From Phoronis australis (lineage: Eukaryota > Phoronida > Phoronidae), in contig NMRA01000805.1 in the NCBI GenBank assembly GCA_002633005.1, positions 1 through 64,000 of the forward strand: DNA of 64,000 nucleotides. Direction: 5' to 3'. How positions within the stretch are numbered: the first letter of the stretch is position 1; the number at the start of each line of letters is the position of its first letter. Position numbers and translations under genes: made by a program. The notes below the pieces were generated by a model. That model worked only from the letters and a program-made list of their open reading frames with translations, was not told where the DNA came from and made no database searches. Below, one piece after another: positions 10,741 through 22,239 of the stretch.

Positions 10741-10990
10741 CATTTCAACGCTCTGCGTTGCTCTTGTTTGCACAGTCAGGGCTTTCCATAAACCCCTACT
10801 GCTTGCAAGCGGGATGTTGAAATTTAGCAGGAAATTCAGGTACCCTCAAACACTAGCCTTGTTTAGTCAAAAATCTGGTTGTTTGACACTCACTTTTCGC
10901 CCAATTTCTGTAAACTGGAAAGATTCAGGACAGTCTGAATGCATTTCTCTCAGTTGGGAGAAGTCGCCTGCAAACTGTGGTTTTGTGATG
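10741..10990. repeat. dispersed repeat family C, fragment
   Basis: The segment ACTGCTTGCAAGC to TCTGTAAACTGG matches 22258-22380 (ACTGCTTGCAAGCCGG and beyond). It is a fragment of the larger family at 22.2-23.8 kb. Confidence 0.55.
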
Positions 10991-11445
10991 AAAACCAATG
11001 ATTTCATTTGTGTATTATTATTAGTTTTTTAAAGGACACGAAACCCTGTTTTTAGGATTTCGACCAATCCTCGTTCTGTCAGCTGCTAATGCACCATTGA
11101 AATCCCACTTGATTGATAAAAGCAGGTTTCAAATAAAAATTCATACTTCTTTTGTCACTGACAGACAAGATATTATGGCACTTGGTACGTGGAACGTCTT
11201 TTCCTACAGGTGTCGCATAACTCGCCTAAAGCGTAGATCACGCTTGCCCGTTTAGCAGACTTGGCTGAGAGATTTTCAGCTTTTCAGCTCGAAACATTTG
11301 AGGGTTGTCGGGTTACATAGCATTATTTTGTTTCAGAGGATTAGATGGGAACGTCGTTTTTAATATCTGTTAATAGGCCAACGTGGTGCCCTCGTCCGGT
11401 AGTTGCACAAAGTCGACTGCTCGATGAAGGCTGGCTCAGTTGAAC
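10991..11445. other. non-coding spacer
   Basis: No gene, RNA or repeat recognised. Confidence 0.3.
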
Positions 11446-12080
11446 GAGGCTTTACGCTCGTAAGTTTATATTCGTTATAATTTTACGCTCGTATTTTACG
11501 CATGTTATGAAGTGTTCAGAAAGTAAAAAGTATGGAAGTGCAAAAGGTTGAAACAATTTCGAAAACTGAGTCAGGAGATTTTTTGACCTAGCAATCTCAA
11601 GCATTTGAAAGTGATCCGTTTTAGTAAATATTCTGGTGTCAAAATATATATCTAGGAGGTTGTCTGACAATGCTTTTATTTTATTTGTTAAAATTATTGT
11701 GCTTTTTCAATATTTAGGCCAAGTTTCATTCTCTTAATCGTAACAGTGCGTGCCGAGATGACATGTGGCATTGCAAAAACATAGGTTCAAAACAGTTTTC
11801 GGGGGTAATGTAGAAGAACTTCTAAATGTTGGTGGTAAATCACTCATTCTTTATTCAAGACATTTGAAAAACAAGCCACTTTCACAACAAAACAATATCA
11901 ACTGCGTATTAGTTTAATCGCTGGTGTTCTCGTGGACTACTTGCTACAATTACGAACGTAAAATAATAATAATGTACGAGCGTAAAACTTCCTGACGTGG
12001 CCTTCAAATCAATTACTCACTGGATATAACGATTACGGTCGTAAAACACGAGCGTAGCCTAATTACGGGCGACTCTTTCC
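11446..12080. mobile_element. probable MITE with CGAGCGTAAAA-type ends
   Basis: The left end (TTTACGCTCG repeated) and the right end (GTAAAACACGAGCGTAG, ATTACGGGCGAC) are weak inverted repeats. A related end with ATTACGAGCGTATG and GGGCGACACTTTCC lies at about 20640-20800, upstream of the FolB-FolK gene. No coding content. Boundaries are approximate. Confidence 0.4.
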
Positions 12081-12960
12081 TCCGAACGGCCCACGATATA
12101 CTATATAGCAATGATATTCTCAAAGCAGGATCGGAGCTAAGGATCATACCATAAAACCCTGAAACCTGTTTGTGTGGAAGTACAGGATAAGCCAAAAGAA
12201 TCAAATATCGTGCCCGGTCATGACGATCAATGTCCGCTTGACTCGGGTCTAAGGCCACAGTAGAGGCCTGTGTAGCTCCCACAATGAAAGGAATAAAATG
12301 GGGTGGGTCGAGTTTGACGGCAGTTTTGTGGATTGTATGGGAAGTGTTTGTCACAAATGGTATTCAGTAGTTCATTGAAGTTGTTTTGAGTAAGGTAAGT
12401 TCAGAAATTTGGCCTGTGCTGTTGTCTGCTAGGTTACGTACGAGACACATATCCTTCTTGAGACTTGAATTCCTTGCCATGAATCCAGATAACCTTCAAA
12501 CAAGTGGAAATTGTCAAAAATCTAGTTGGTATATTTCAACCCAAATTTCTGGAATCTAGAGTGAAAGAACATTCGGATGGTGGTCTCTTTTCTTGCACCG
12601 GGGCAAATTTGTGATTTTAATTGAAATGTGAAAACAACGCACTTCTTTAGTTAGTATTGGTACCTCGAATTTTTTCACGGTGGGTGTAGCGAGGTAAAAA
12701 GACAAGACTAAGTTGATTTTCTTCATTTTTGGGAAACCCCATGAGTGTACCTTTTGTCAGTTTCGCCTTTTTAGGTGAACGAGACAGCTGTGCAAACAAG
12801 GGCTTTGATTGGCCCAAGACCATTGGTACTGTGGTTTCAGTCCTCGCCATACCGGATGTAATTCTCACAGATCCGGCTTCTGATGCCGCCAAAATAATCA
12901 CAGTAACTGCAGTGACCGAATTACAATGTACTATATGTTTACTGCCCTAAGCGACAGGAT
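12081..12960. repeat. dispersed repeat family C fragment and spacer
   Basis: From about 12460 the sequence (GATAACCTTCAAACAAG, AAAAATCTAGTTGGT) matches 22681-22730 and, less closely, 23205-23250. Open frames at 12013-12354 (minus) and 12729-12950 (plus) have no recognisable domain. Confidence 0.4.
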
Positions 12961-14764
12961 GTCAATAACTTGATTATCGTCGCACACTACGATTTATTGC
13001 CGTAAGCTAAGTTTTAGAACCGTAAAAAACGCTGTCGGGCATTTTTGGGTGTTACGTCGCCTGGGTTTTTGGGGCACGGGTTTTTGGGGCACCCGCATTT
13101 TCCAATTCTACTGTAAAAACAACAACAACAAAAACACTGTCAGGCATTTTTGGGTGTTATACATCCCGTTCGGCAAAAAACGCTATCGGTAGTCTTCTGT
13201 TTTTTGCAGCGAATATTTCACCCTTACGTTTTGATTAAGACCCACATGTCCAGCTTTTCATCTTGAAGTCCCGCTTTTCAATCCAATTGCTCCGTTTTTT
13301 CGTTCTTGAATGTTGACCGTGACAACTATGCAACAAGTGTTCAAAATAACATTGTCTCTTTTTATGAATATTGTTATTTTCCAGAGTCCGCTTTCTTTAC
13401 TAACATAACGATCGTAATCTGTGTTCCAATGTCTCTTGTTTACGGCAACGTACACTACTGAAGAAAATAGTTTAATTTAAACTTTTATGTAAAGTCCTCC
13501 ACTGCAACCAATGTGATGAGCTATCTACAGTACTTTTCAAAGCTAGGTGAGAGATGTTTGCCCATTTTTATCTATCAGGAAACCTTTATCTGCAAATTTC
13601 GGATAGTTTACTTGGAGTAGTTTATCGCATTTTTCGTAAATATCGCCGCGTTCTAAATTTTTATTGAATGAAGAATGCAGTAGTTGTATCAACCGCACCA
13701 AAGGTCTAATTAATTATATTATAGAAAGATAATTTTGGATGACTGTCTGACTAAATTATGAACAGAGTGTGTGAGGGATCCATATTTCAAGTTACCTTTG
13801 TCTATATAGGGTAAAAATCTTTTGAATCACTGAAATTTTTTCCATAATGGCTTAATTAGTCATTTATACAAAGTCTCTGGTTCATTTCCTTCTTTCTGTT
13901 ACTACTACACGTTGTTATTTTTCGCATTTTGTCAACACTCTTGTTTTTTAAATTAAAAAAAAAAATTTAAACCAGTCAGGTAATGCGAATTGATATTTAC
14001 TTTAAAACGACTTAAATTGTTTTTCTTTTCCTTTAGGTATTGTTGTCGCGAAAATCATTGAATGAACGCGAGCAGGAGTTGCGGTGAAGTTAAACTTTAA
14101 TTCTTCGTTAGTTGTAGTTGCTCGGTTCAACTGTAACATACAAAACATTCTGTGAGACAATTAACAATGTGTTGGTCGTTTACTAAGTCACCATACTAAT
14201 ATTTAACATTGCTTGTATACCTACTCAAGCAAACGTCAAACTACTTGAGTCTAAGGTGATTCGGAAAGGCACTTAGAATACGCGTTGCAGCGTTGAAGTT
14301 CTGACTATATAACAAAACCAACTACAATATACTTGCACCAATTTGCTGCATAAATCACGACGAAACTGTGAGATAGTAAACTTATCGGTAATGGCATTGA
14401 AATTAGAATGAGACAAATTGGCGTGTTACATCTACAAACCATGGCCACATGCAACATACTATTGAAGAATATAGTCATGTGGGAAAATAGAAGCCGCATC
14501 ACAAACACAAAAATCACCAACAGATGGCGAATAAAGTCAAACTACTTACTAAGTGCGTCGGAACTTACAGGTGTAATTATCAAGAACTGACAAAGGGCTT
14601 TCCGATGATATGGCTCTTATGCAGTCAGATTGGAAAATCCCGCAGTTACGAAAAGTAAAGTCTGTAGCAACAAACGAATGCAACGCTAACATATAAGGAT
14701 CGGTATTTCGATTGTTTGTTGAATACGAAAAAAGAAGAAACAACTCTCTTGCATGCGCGGCCCA
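12961..14764. other. non-coding, short direct repeats only
   Basis: GGCATTTTTGGGTGTTA occurs at about 13036 and 13143, and GGGTTTTTGGGGCAC twice near 13070. Poly(T)/poly(A) runs lie near 13950. No gene is supported. Confidence 0.35.
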
Positions 14765-14779
14765 ACACCAGAGGGCGCG
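14765..14779 (+). promoter_or_regulatory. CTCF-like motif, isolated
   Basis: ACACCAGAGGGCGCG is a close match by eye to the CTCF core (CCASYAGRKGGCGC). It is outside the recognised repeats. Binding is not shown by sequence alone. Confidence 0.35.
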
Positions 14780-16221
14780 AGATCGGAGTTGGCATTTCAG
14801 GGCTAGAGTTCTACGAAATTTCAGAACATTTTTCCACCATCTATTATTTAATTTGCACGTTTTTCGACAACAGTTGTCAAAAGCATTCGCCACCATGAGC
14901 GGCGCACTCGAGAGGGCTGTGGTGCTATAGTCTCACTTATTTCAGTGCTGCACCGCCCATGGTATCATAGGCGGCGTACCATAGGGGGGCTGGGGGGACT
15001 ATCGTAGCCCCCGCCATTTATTTCAGTGCTGCGCCGCCCATGAGTACGCAAGTCTGAGAGCAATTCGATTTCTCGGCTGCTCCTAGTTGCGAATTTTTTT
15101 AGTAACTGCTGAAGATATTGCATAAAATTATCGGTGTCAACCTGGACTAGCATCCAGGTGTTCTATGCAAGTTTCTGAGTAAGAGGTAAATCAGTTTCGC
15201 CGTGCTTATTCATTTTATCGTGATGGCGATCAGTATATTTGTTTTGCTCAGTGGTAAGAGGTTTTATTTTTATCGTGACCTCACTCATGAACATTATATT
15301 AAAGATAAAATCCGTTTTTATTGCTCTAGCGAGAGTTGCGACAAGTACAAAAACATTTTGAAAGAACTCGACTCACAGGATACATATATTAGACCTGCAA
15401 CCCAGCGCACTCGGCACAGATCTGAACGAGGTACCAGCATGTAATTACAGCACCACTCAGTGGAATGCACATAAATGCATATCTTAGGTGTCTCCTCTCC
15501 GGGTGAGGCTGCAGCTGGGAACCTCCCAGGGTGGGGGGGGGGAGGGGCAAAAGTGAGCTTGATTAGATATTTGATGTAAAATGAATCATCGTGCCACACT
15601 GAGCGCCGAGTGGCCGAATGTCGTATGATATATACTTGCACTCTAGGAAACGCCCGTTAGTAAAACTCGCATCATGGAAAGTTTAACTTCTCGCAAAAAG
15701 GGAAAAAGCTATATTCGTATGAGGGAAACCCAATCCCTTCCCCCCTTATCACTTCACAGTTTATTTTGGAGACGCGCCAGCCAAAACTGGTTTAAAACTA
15801 AGAGCACCGAATGACCCGTGGCACGGAAGAAATTAGGGTAATGACCCAGAAACCCCAAAAGGACCCACCCGGCCCAGCTTGAGCTAGCTCAAACATTCGA
15901 GGTACTACAAAAACAATTTCTTATTATTCAATGCAACAGTGACACTAAACGGTATATGACGGAAAAACGCTGTTTGGACTCCCAAACGTCTCACCAACGA
16001 AATGCTCATGGTTAAATTTTTGACCTAGATTGAGGTACTGGCCAAACGATTTTTTAAAAAATGTAAAAGCAGTTAACCCTTAATACCGAATAACCCATTT
16101 ATGGAAAATTGCAGTCTGGAAAGGTCCCGTCGGAGACTAAGGAGGGCCTCCCATGATGGTGCTTGTTCAACTTAATCCACTAGCTGCTTAATTGCCGTCT
16201 ACTGTCACTAGAAATCAGCCA
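14780..16221. other. non-coding spacer with a short direct repeat
   Basis: ATTTCAGTGCTGC followed by CCGCCCATG occurs at about 14939 and 15021. A G-rich run lies at 15531-15547. Open frames here are short and unrecognised. Confidence 0.35.
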
Positions 16222-16302
16222 TCATGGTACTGAGACAAGCAGACTACGTCATGGTACTGAGACAAGCAGACTACGCCATGGTACTGAGACAAGCAGACTA
16301 CG
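16222..16302 (+). repeat. 27-bp tandem repeat, three copies
   Basis: The unit TCATGGTACTGAGACAAGCA plus GACTACG is repeated three times with one substitution, and a fourth copy breaks off after TCATG. Confidence 0.9.
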
Positions 16303-16448
16303 TCATGTCTTGTGGTGTACTGGTTGTCTTCTTCACCAAGTCATTTAAGAGTCTTGGGTTTCAATGAGGTAGAGATCCCTGTTCTTATTTCTTTTACGGC
16401 GAAATATCCAATTCCATGAGAATACTAAATAAATCACGTCTTGTTAGT

Positions 16449-16793
<345 letters not shown>

Positions 16794-16794
16794 N
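16794..16794. other. single-N contig join inside the CA tract
   Basis: One N follows the CA run and is followed by unique sequence. Unlike the other three single-N joins, no duplicated flank beyond the microsatellite is visible. Confidence 0.8.
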
Positions 16795-18546
16795 AGACAT
16801 GAGTATAAAAATAAATATCTGACACTTAGTAGAGTTCCTGATGGGACAACTGTTTTGATAAAATATGTGTTCTGCACTTATATTGGAATCGTATGAAACA
16901 TATGTTTGGAAGAAGTCCTGATAAAATGCATTTAATCAATTATTATATCTCATTGTCCAATTTTGTCTCTTGTAAATAGAGTATATTTGTTTGTTGCGCT
17001 ACACTTGATGAAAATATTCATATTCAACGTTATATTGATCGCATGCTTTGTTGAAATCACGACATACATGATTTGCTTCTGCAGACTCACTTTCAATCAA
17101 GAACAACCTTGAGGCATATTTCTGGCATAACCCGACACATTACCATTAGCAATCGTTCTCTAATGATTTTAACTCTACATTTCAGACTGCTAATTTTCAC
17201 CCGGTTATTTACACCAGTGGAATATGGTTAACACTTTTCAACTTGTAAAGAATAAACAAAAAAATATTGTGTCCAAAATTATGGCCGTTACCGGCGGGGT
17301 AGACAGGTCACACGGTAGTCCTCGCGGTCACTAACCGACTAAACACCGAAGATGAAACCTGTCCCTATAGTAACTAGGCTTTACAATTCCGGCAGCTGTA
17401 ATTTTCCCATCCTCTCCTTATTTGCTGCCTCCGACCATAGAAGTTGCAACTTTGTTCTCCAGGCGGCGGCCTACTGCAGACGTGCGCGATCTATAAGTTA
17501 ATAAAATTTACTTTTAGGGTGTGTATAAACCCCGAAAATTTTTTCCGTTGGTTTTAGTGCTATATCCGTATGTCGTTTGCTCATCCTTGTCTTCAGCTGG
17601 TATTCGCGTTAATCACGACGTAAACGGATTCGGATTTCTTGCGTCAGTAGCCAAACTTGACAATTATTGCACAAAACCGCGCGATTTGTACTAAATTTAA
17701 AGAAGTTCAAAGTTGGTGCGTAAGACATTCAGCAAATTTTTGAACTTGCAACCAAAAGTACAACATTATCCTTCAGTTGTTAGTGTGACCACGACCCATA
17801 GGTGACTTGACTATCTCAGTGGTGGACGACCTGTGTCCTATCTGGCGCAGCGCCACCTCTCCTAAAGTACCCTGGTGTGGGGCATGGCTCCTTTGGCCTC
17901 CCTCTAAATCCGCAACTGGGCACCCCTGGTGGCTTGTAGTCATGAAGCATACAGTGAAGTTAATCTGATATGGTTTTGCAAGGACCACTACTAAGTCATT
18001 ATATGTTGAATGCACCAAGGAACGCTGAGCCAGAAAAAGTTGTAAAGCAGAATTCGGCGAACCCATGTTTTTGAACAACCTTCAAAAACAAACTCTAGTA
18101 ACTCTCTTCTCTTTGCGCTCGAAGCGTATGCCACCCCTTGACCCCAAATCAACTGCCGATGACAAAAGAAAGTTATAACGGCAGGTCATTATTACTTATT
18201 AAAGGCACTCCTCCCTTGACATTCACCAATTTAGAACACAGGATGAATTATGTCAGTCTAAAATATAAACATTTCGTGACTTTCTGCCCTGTTTGCGTTT
18301 GTCTTATTGTACTGTTATTTTTTATTTTTTAAAAACAGATGTGGGGTTTGCGCAGATGCCTCATTACATAAGGCGGGGGTTGAGTGTGTACCTATAATAC
18401 ATAAGTCAGCTGTCACTCATTACGGCGGCCATTTTAGATAGTGATGGTGCACTACCAAAAATCAAAATTAAAATGAAAAACTCATGTTAAATTCGGATAA
18501 GTTTAAAATACTCGGGAGTTGTGTCGAATGAGCATCATTTGGGCTT
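16795..18546. other. non-coding spacer
   Basis: No supported gene or repeat. A minus-strand frame at 17773-18078 has no recognisable domain. Confidence 0.35.
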
Positions 18547-18639
18547 GCGTTTTGACTGTACTAAATGGCGTTTTGACTGTAATAACTGGCGTTTTGACTG
18601 TACTAACTGGCGTTTTGACTGTACTAACAGGCGTTTTAT
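18547..18639. repeat. 21-bp tandem repeat, four copies and a partial
   Basis: The unit GCGTTTTGACTGTACTAACT plus G repeats four times with few changes. On the minus strand it reads as a VSTVKTP-like heptad, but no gene extends through it. Confidence 0.9.
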
Positions 18640-18694
18640 GACTTTTTAAATTAAAATGACGCGGGAAGAGTGTCTTTAAACAAATCAACCAAAA

Positions 18695-19369
18695 TCAACG
18701 TAATTGCCATATACGAAAACGTCTTTTGTTGTTTATTTGTTTTTGTATTGAAGGCCTCTGACCCAAAGTACAATAAACAAAACAATCAGGCACATTTGCA
18801 CAAGCAGTCAACCCATTTAAGAGTTGTTCTCGTCTTTTAAGGGCAAAATACACATATTTAACAGCAGATATATCTGGATTAGCGAGCAGGCGTATACAGG
18901 ATTCTTGAGTTGGATGCCTCCATTGAACTTCCTTCATAAAACGTGACCTAAGTTCACAATATCCCTTGCAAACCAACAGGAAATGGTATTCATCCTCTAC
19001 AAGACCATCATTGCAAGCCATACATAATCTATTGTAATATTCCACTTTCTCGTGTCTACCCACTTCCACTTGTAGTCTGTGGTTGGAGCAACGTGAACGA
19101 GTAAACGCTTGAATAAGACTATTGTGTAGCGGTAACTTAAGATATGGTTCAAAACAGTACAGAGTCTTAAAGTTAGAGTAGAATTTAAGTTTTGCATTAT
19201 GCTCAATTTCTGATCGCCAACCTTGCTCATAACAGTCATTAACTCTTTGCGCGAAGAAACTTAAAAACGAGACTTCGCACGTGACACCTTGATTCAACCA
19301 GAAAAAAAACGTCTTCTCTTGCAATGGAAACTGTTTGTGAAGGCCAATTAGTATTCTGTTTACTGTCAC
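18695..19369 (-). mobile_element. non-LTR retrotransposon fragment, C-terminal end of the RT ORF
   Basis: A 224-codon open frame has the layout of the C-terminal part of a LINE polyprotein. A conserved stretch FTRSRCSNHRLQVEVGRH (about residues 89-106) is followed by a zinc-knuckle-like Cys-Cys-His-Cys motif (CMAC, then EYHFLLVC, about residues 118-134). This arrangement is typical after the reverse-transcriptase domain of many invertebrate LINEs. The RT core is absent, so the copy is 5'-truncated. It is unusually intact for a relic. It ends about 100 bp downstream of the FolB-FolK stop codon, on the same strand. Confidence 0.65.
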
Positions 19370-19475
19370 TGCACTGACAATTCTTATTAAAGTCGCAAGA
19401 AAACATCATAAACTGCCACTACAAGTTCAATAATATATCTTCATACTCCTAGCCTGGAGTATGGAGTCACAATCC

Positions 19476-21198
19476 CTAAAGTTCTACGGTTGCATACGGC
19501 GCACGGGATTTCATAAGACCCTCCGCAATTTCTTTCAGGCTTTTCCCGCAAATAGGGTGAACCAAACACGGTTCCAAGTCCGCTAAAGGAACTGCAACAT
19601 GGCTGTAGACGATGGCGTCGTTATGGGGTAATGCCTGTCGCTTCTTTTTCACCACACCTTCTTCTTTCCATACCCTTTCGAATTCAGAGACCCGTTTTCC
19701 CCAATACGAGATGTCAATGTCCAGAGCAACCAAAATTTGATTCCAATCGCTGGTGTTTCGCTGCCTCCCCACTTTGTCTTCAATCGACTGCAATTGGGTT
19801 TTGAAGGCTACTGGGTCCTTTTTTGTGATTAGCTTAACTGCCATGTTCAAATAGTCCATTTCGCCCTGGGCATTAGATGCCGCCTCTGTTCTAAAGACTC
19901 TCGATACACCCAGGACAGTCGTTGAAGATTTTAACATTTCTAAGGCGTCCCTAAGATTTTCTTTCGCATTGGCGGTGTTCGACCCAAGAGACAAATAGAC
20001 GACTGGTTGAGGATAGTCGCAATATTCTCTTTCGATGACTACCCCCGTCGTTTCTGCCTCCGGTATGGCGTGTGGCTTGTTGACAAACACTCTCGTCCAC
20101 GGAACGTTGAATAAGACTATTATTATTCCAGCAATATCTTCTACCATTTTCTCTATTAAGTTGAACTTGTTGCTTTTCACATAATTGGAAACCGCAGTAC
20201 AAACTGTTTCGTAATTTGTACACAATTGCGGATTATCTTCGTCAGCGGATGTTTTCACGTTCGTGGCAATATGCATAGTGATGAAGACCTCCTGAAATTG
20301 TCCAATTTCATGGGGGTAGTACCCAATCTGTGTCGAACATTTAAGATTTTTCACATACAGCATATCACGTATCTTATCCATCGTGTCCTGAAATGAATTA
20401 ATAGTCACTGCATCAACCTGTAGAAACCAAGACCCTAAACCCAATCTCCGAACAAGAGTTCCTGACTAACTTCCATATTAATTTCTTTCTTTGGTTACAT
20501 TCGCAACATCATATCTTAGAAATAGCTGATGGGATTTATATGAGACTTTCATATACTAATGCTTTGGGCACTATTCTCCAAACAACTTGGACGTGAAAAG
20601 TCTCATCTTATCGTGGGCCCTTCAGTATTACGCTTATTTTTACGATCGAAAAATACGAGCGTAAAATTACGAGAGTAGCCCACATTTTCTTCAGAGCTCT
20701 CGTGATAAACAATGTGGTAATTACAGTCGCAAAACAGAAGCGAAGTCTCGGTCGTAATTACGAGCGTATGTACGGGCGACACTTTCCCTTGAAAGGCTTA
20801 TACTACGATTTTTTGTCCTAAAATCAGCCGGACATTTTAAAAACGAGGCCAGTGTAGCAACGTTTTTTCGTACCTCCAGGACAAAAGGATGCTTCGCTAA
20901 AACTGTCAGGTAGCCAAAGCCCGTTTCAATGAATTCAAATAAAAGTACCAAAAAACACACACAGCAGAGTTTGTTGTTTTATGGCTCTGGTGCAAAACTG
21001 GTCATGGTTGTACTACCAAATACTACAAAACTGCGTTCTTGGCCCTGACGCCGATTGTGTATCTCCAAAAACAGGTGAAATCTCAGTCACATGAAACTCA
21101 TCTCAAAAAGAACCGTTGCTACGCTACGTGCATATTCTATCATCAGACTTATTTCATTCACATGAAAAACTACTTACTTCTACATCCGCTACATCCAT
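19476..21198 (-). CDS. bifunctional dihydroneopterin aldolase / HPPK (FolB-FolK fusion)
   Basis: The model has two exons. Exon 1 (21198-21178) starts at an ATG with A at -3 and G at +4, encodes MDVADVE and ends at a GTAAGT donor in phase 0. Exon 2 (20387-19476) follows acceptor taattcatttcag and continues DTMDKIRDML; the protein is 310 aa. Residues about 17-127 are dihydroneopterin aldolase: Tyr66 in TNYET, Glu86 in NLIEKM and Lys111 in VNKPHAIPEA occupy the expected active-site positions, with VVIER at the end. Residues about 136-298 are HPPK: VVYLSLGSN, GRQR, Trp222, the LDIDI aspartates (230, 232) and HVAVPLADLEPCLVHP. The two enzymes convert dihydroneopterin to 6-hydroxymethyl-dihydropterin and then pyrophosphorylate it. 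A DHNA-HPPK fusion is known in Streptococcus pneumoniae; fungi have a longer FolB-FolB-FolK-DHPS protein. No DHPS domain is present. The Arg of the usual WGPRTLDLDI motif is missing. An intron and flanking host repeats argue against contamination. Domain assignment is firm; activity and origin are inference. Confidence 0.85.
20387..21177 (-). other. intron of the FolB-FolK gene
   Basis: 790-bp GT-AG intron (21177-20388). It contains sequence (about 20640-20800) related to the MITE-like end at 11.9-12.1 kb, namely ATTACGAGCGTATG and GGGCGACACTTTCC. If the intron were not used, the frame would extend in-frame upstream by about 19 codons (MGLGSWFLQV start at 20444), so an unspliced protein is also possible. 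Confidence 0.6.
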
Positions 21199-22020
21199 TA
21201 TAGTTCACTTTTAAGCTTCCACGGTATCAACCTCCCTAAAACTACCTCTTGTACAAGTGTACGAACCACCGAGATTTTGAAAAACATTTAGCATATACAT
21301 ATATATTATCTATCAATCTCGTCTGCAAACTAGCTCAGTTATCAGTTACCGGCTCCTGAATGATATACAGCCTAGGGTTGGGTAACGTAGAACTGACGAC
21401 AAGAGTCTTAAGTTCAAATGTGTACGTCATAATTGCTATCTAATGTATAACGTTCAGGCAACTTATGTCCATGTATGCAATTCAGCTGCAAAACATTCCC
21501 GGCAGAGTCGGCAGTAATTTTTGTCAAGGAACCGGCTTACAATATATTCCCCATCATGCTAACTTGCTAACTAAACCAGGAACTCCATTGCTGAGGCTAA
21601 TTGAATGGGGATGACTATACGCAGGCCAAATTATATGCATATATAACCAGTTCAAATCCCAAGCGATATCCCAAACCCAGAAGTCATTCCCCAGATATTG
21701 GTAAAGGAAATAATGAGACCAACTAAGTACTAAGTGGTATTTCTTCTAAAAGTTAGTTTCGAAGCATCGAAACTCTCCGAGAACGGATGTTTTGTGACTG
21801 TAAATACGTAAGCATAAACTGGATTAAGTTCGTTATGAGTGGCGCTAGTGTACAGTTGCACTGTAGGCGTGACAATTGCACTGCCTAGAAATCACACGAT
21901 TGGGGTACGTCTGGCATGGTGGCACTAAGTTTCGAAGCGGTAGGCATTATTAGAAGGTTCAGTGAGACAGGTTTGCTTGTATTTGTAAAAATGTTGGGAC
22001 TGAGAACAGTTCACTAGTTC
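21199..22020. other. upstream region of the FolB-FolK gene
   Basis: The proximal promoter of the minus-strand gene should lie here. An AT-rich TATA-like stretch (TATATATGTATATGC on the minus strand) lies about 100 bp upstream of the start codon. Nothing else recognised up to 22020. Confidence 0.3.
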
Positions 22021-22239
22021 AGCTTTAGGTACACTTTTTCTTCAAAATGGCGGCCCACATAGCAGTGTTGAATTTCGGTGGCAGTTAATAGGTTTCATTA
22101 AGAAAATGGCTCCTGCTGGGTTGGCTGGGCATATGATGCCTGCGAATAGAGATGAGCATTTGCGTGATCTTTTAGGCTGTTTTGAGCGAGAGATTGCCAG
22201 TTTTGTTGACCCCTTGACCCACATCATAGACTCAGTGGT

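Noticed and set aside
14549-14896. 115-residue minus-strand frame with GTAAGT donors nearby
   Set aside because: Cys/Arg/Trp-rich composition without a domain; the donors are not in a consistent frame.
19476-20444. Bacterial contamination as the source of the FolB-FolK gene
   Set aside because: The reading continues through a GT-AG intron to a good start codon, and host-type repeats lie in the intron and downstream.
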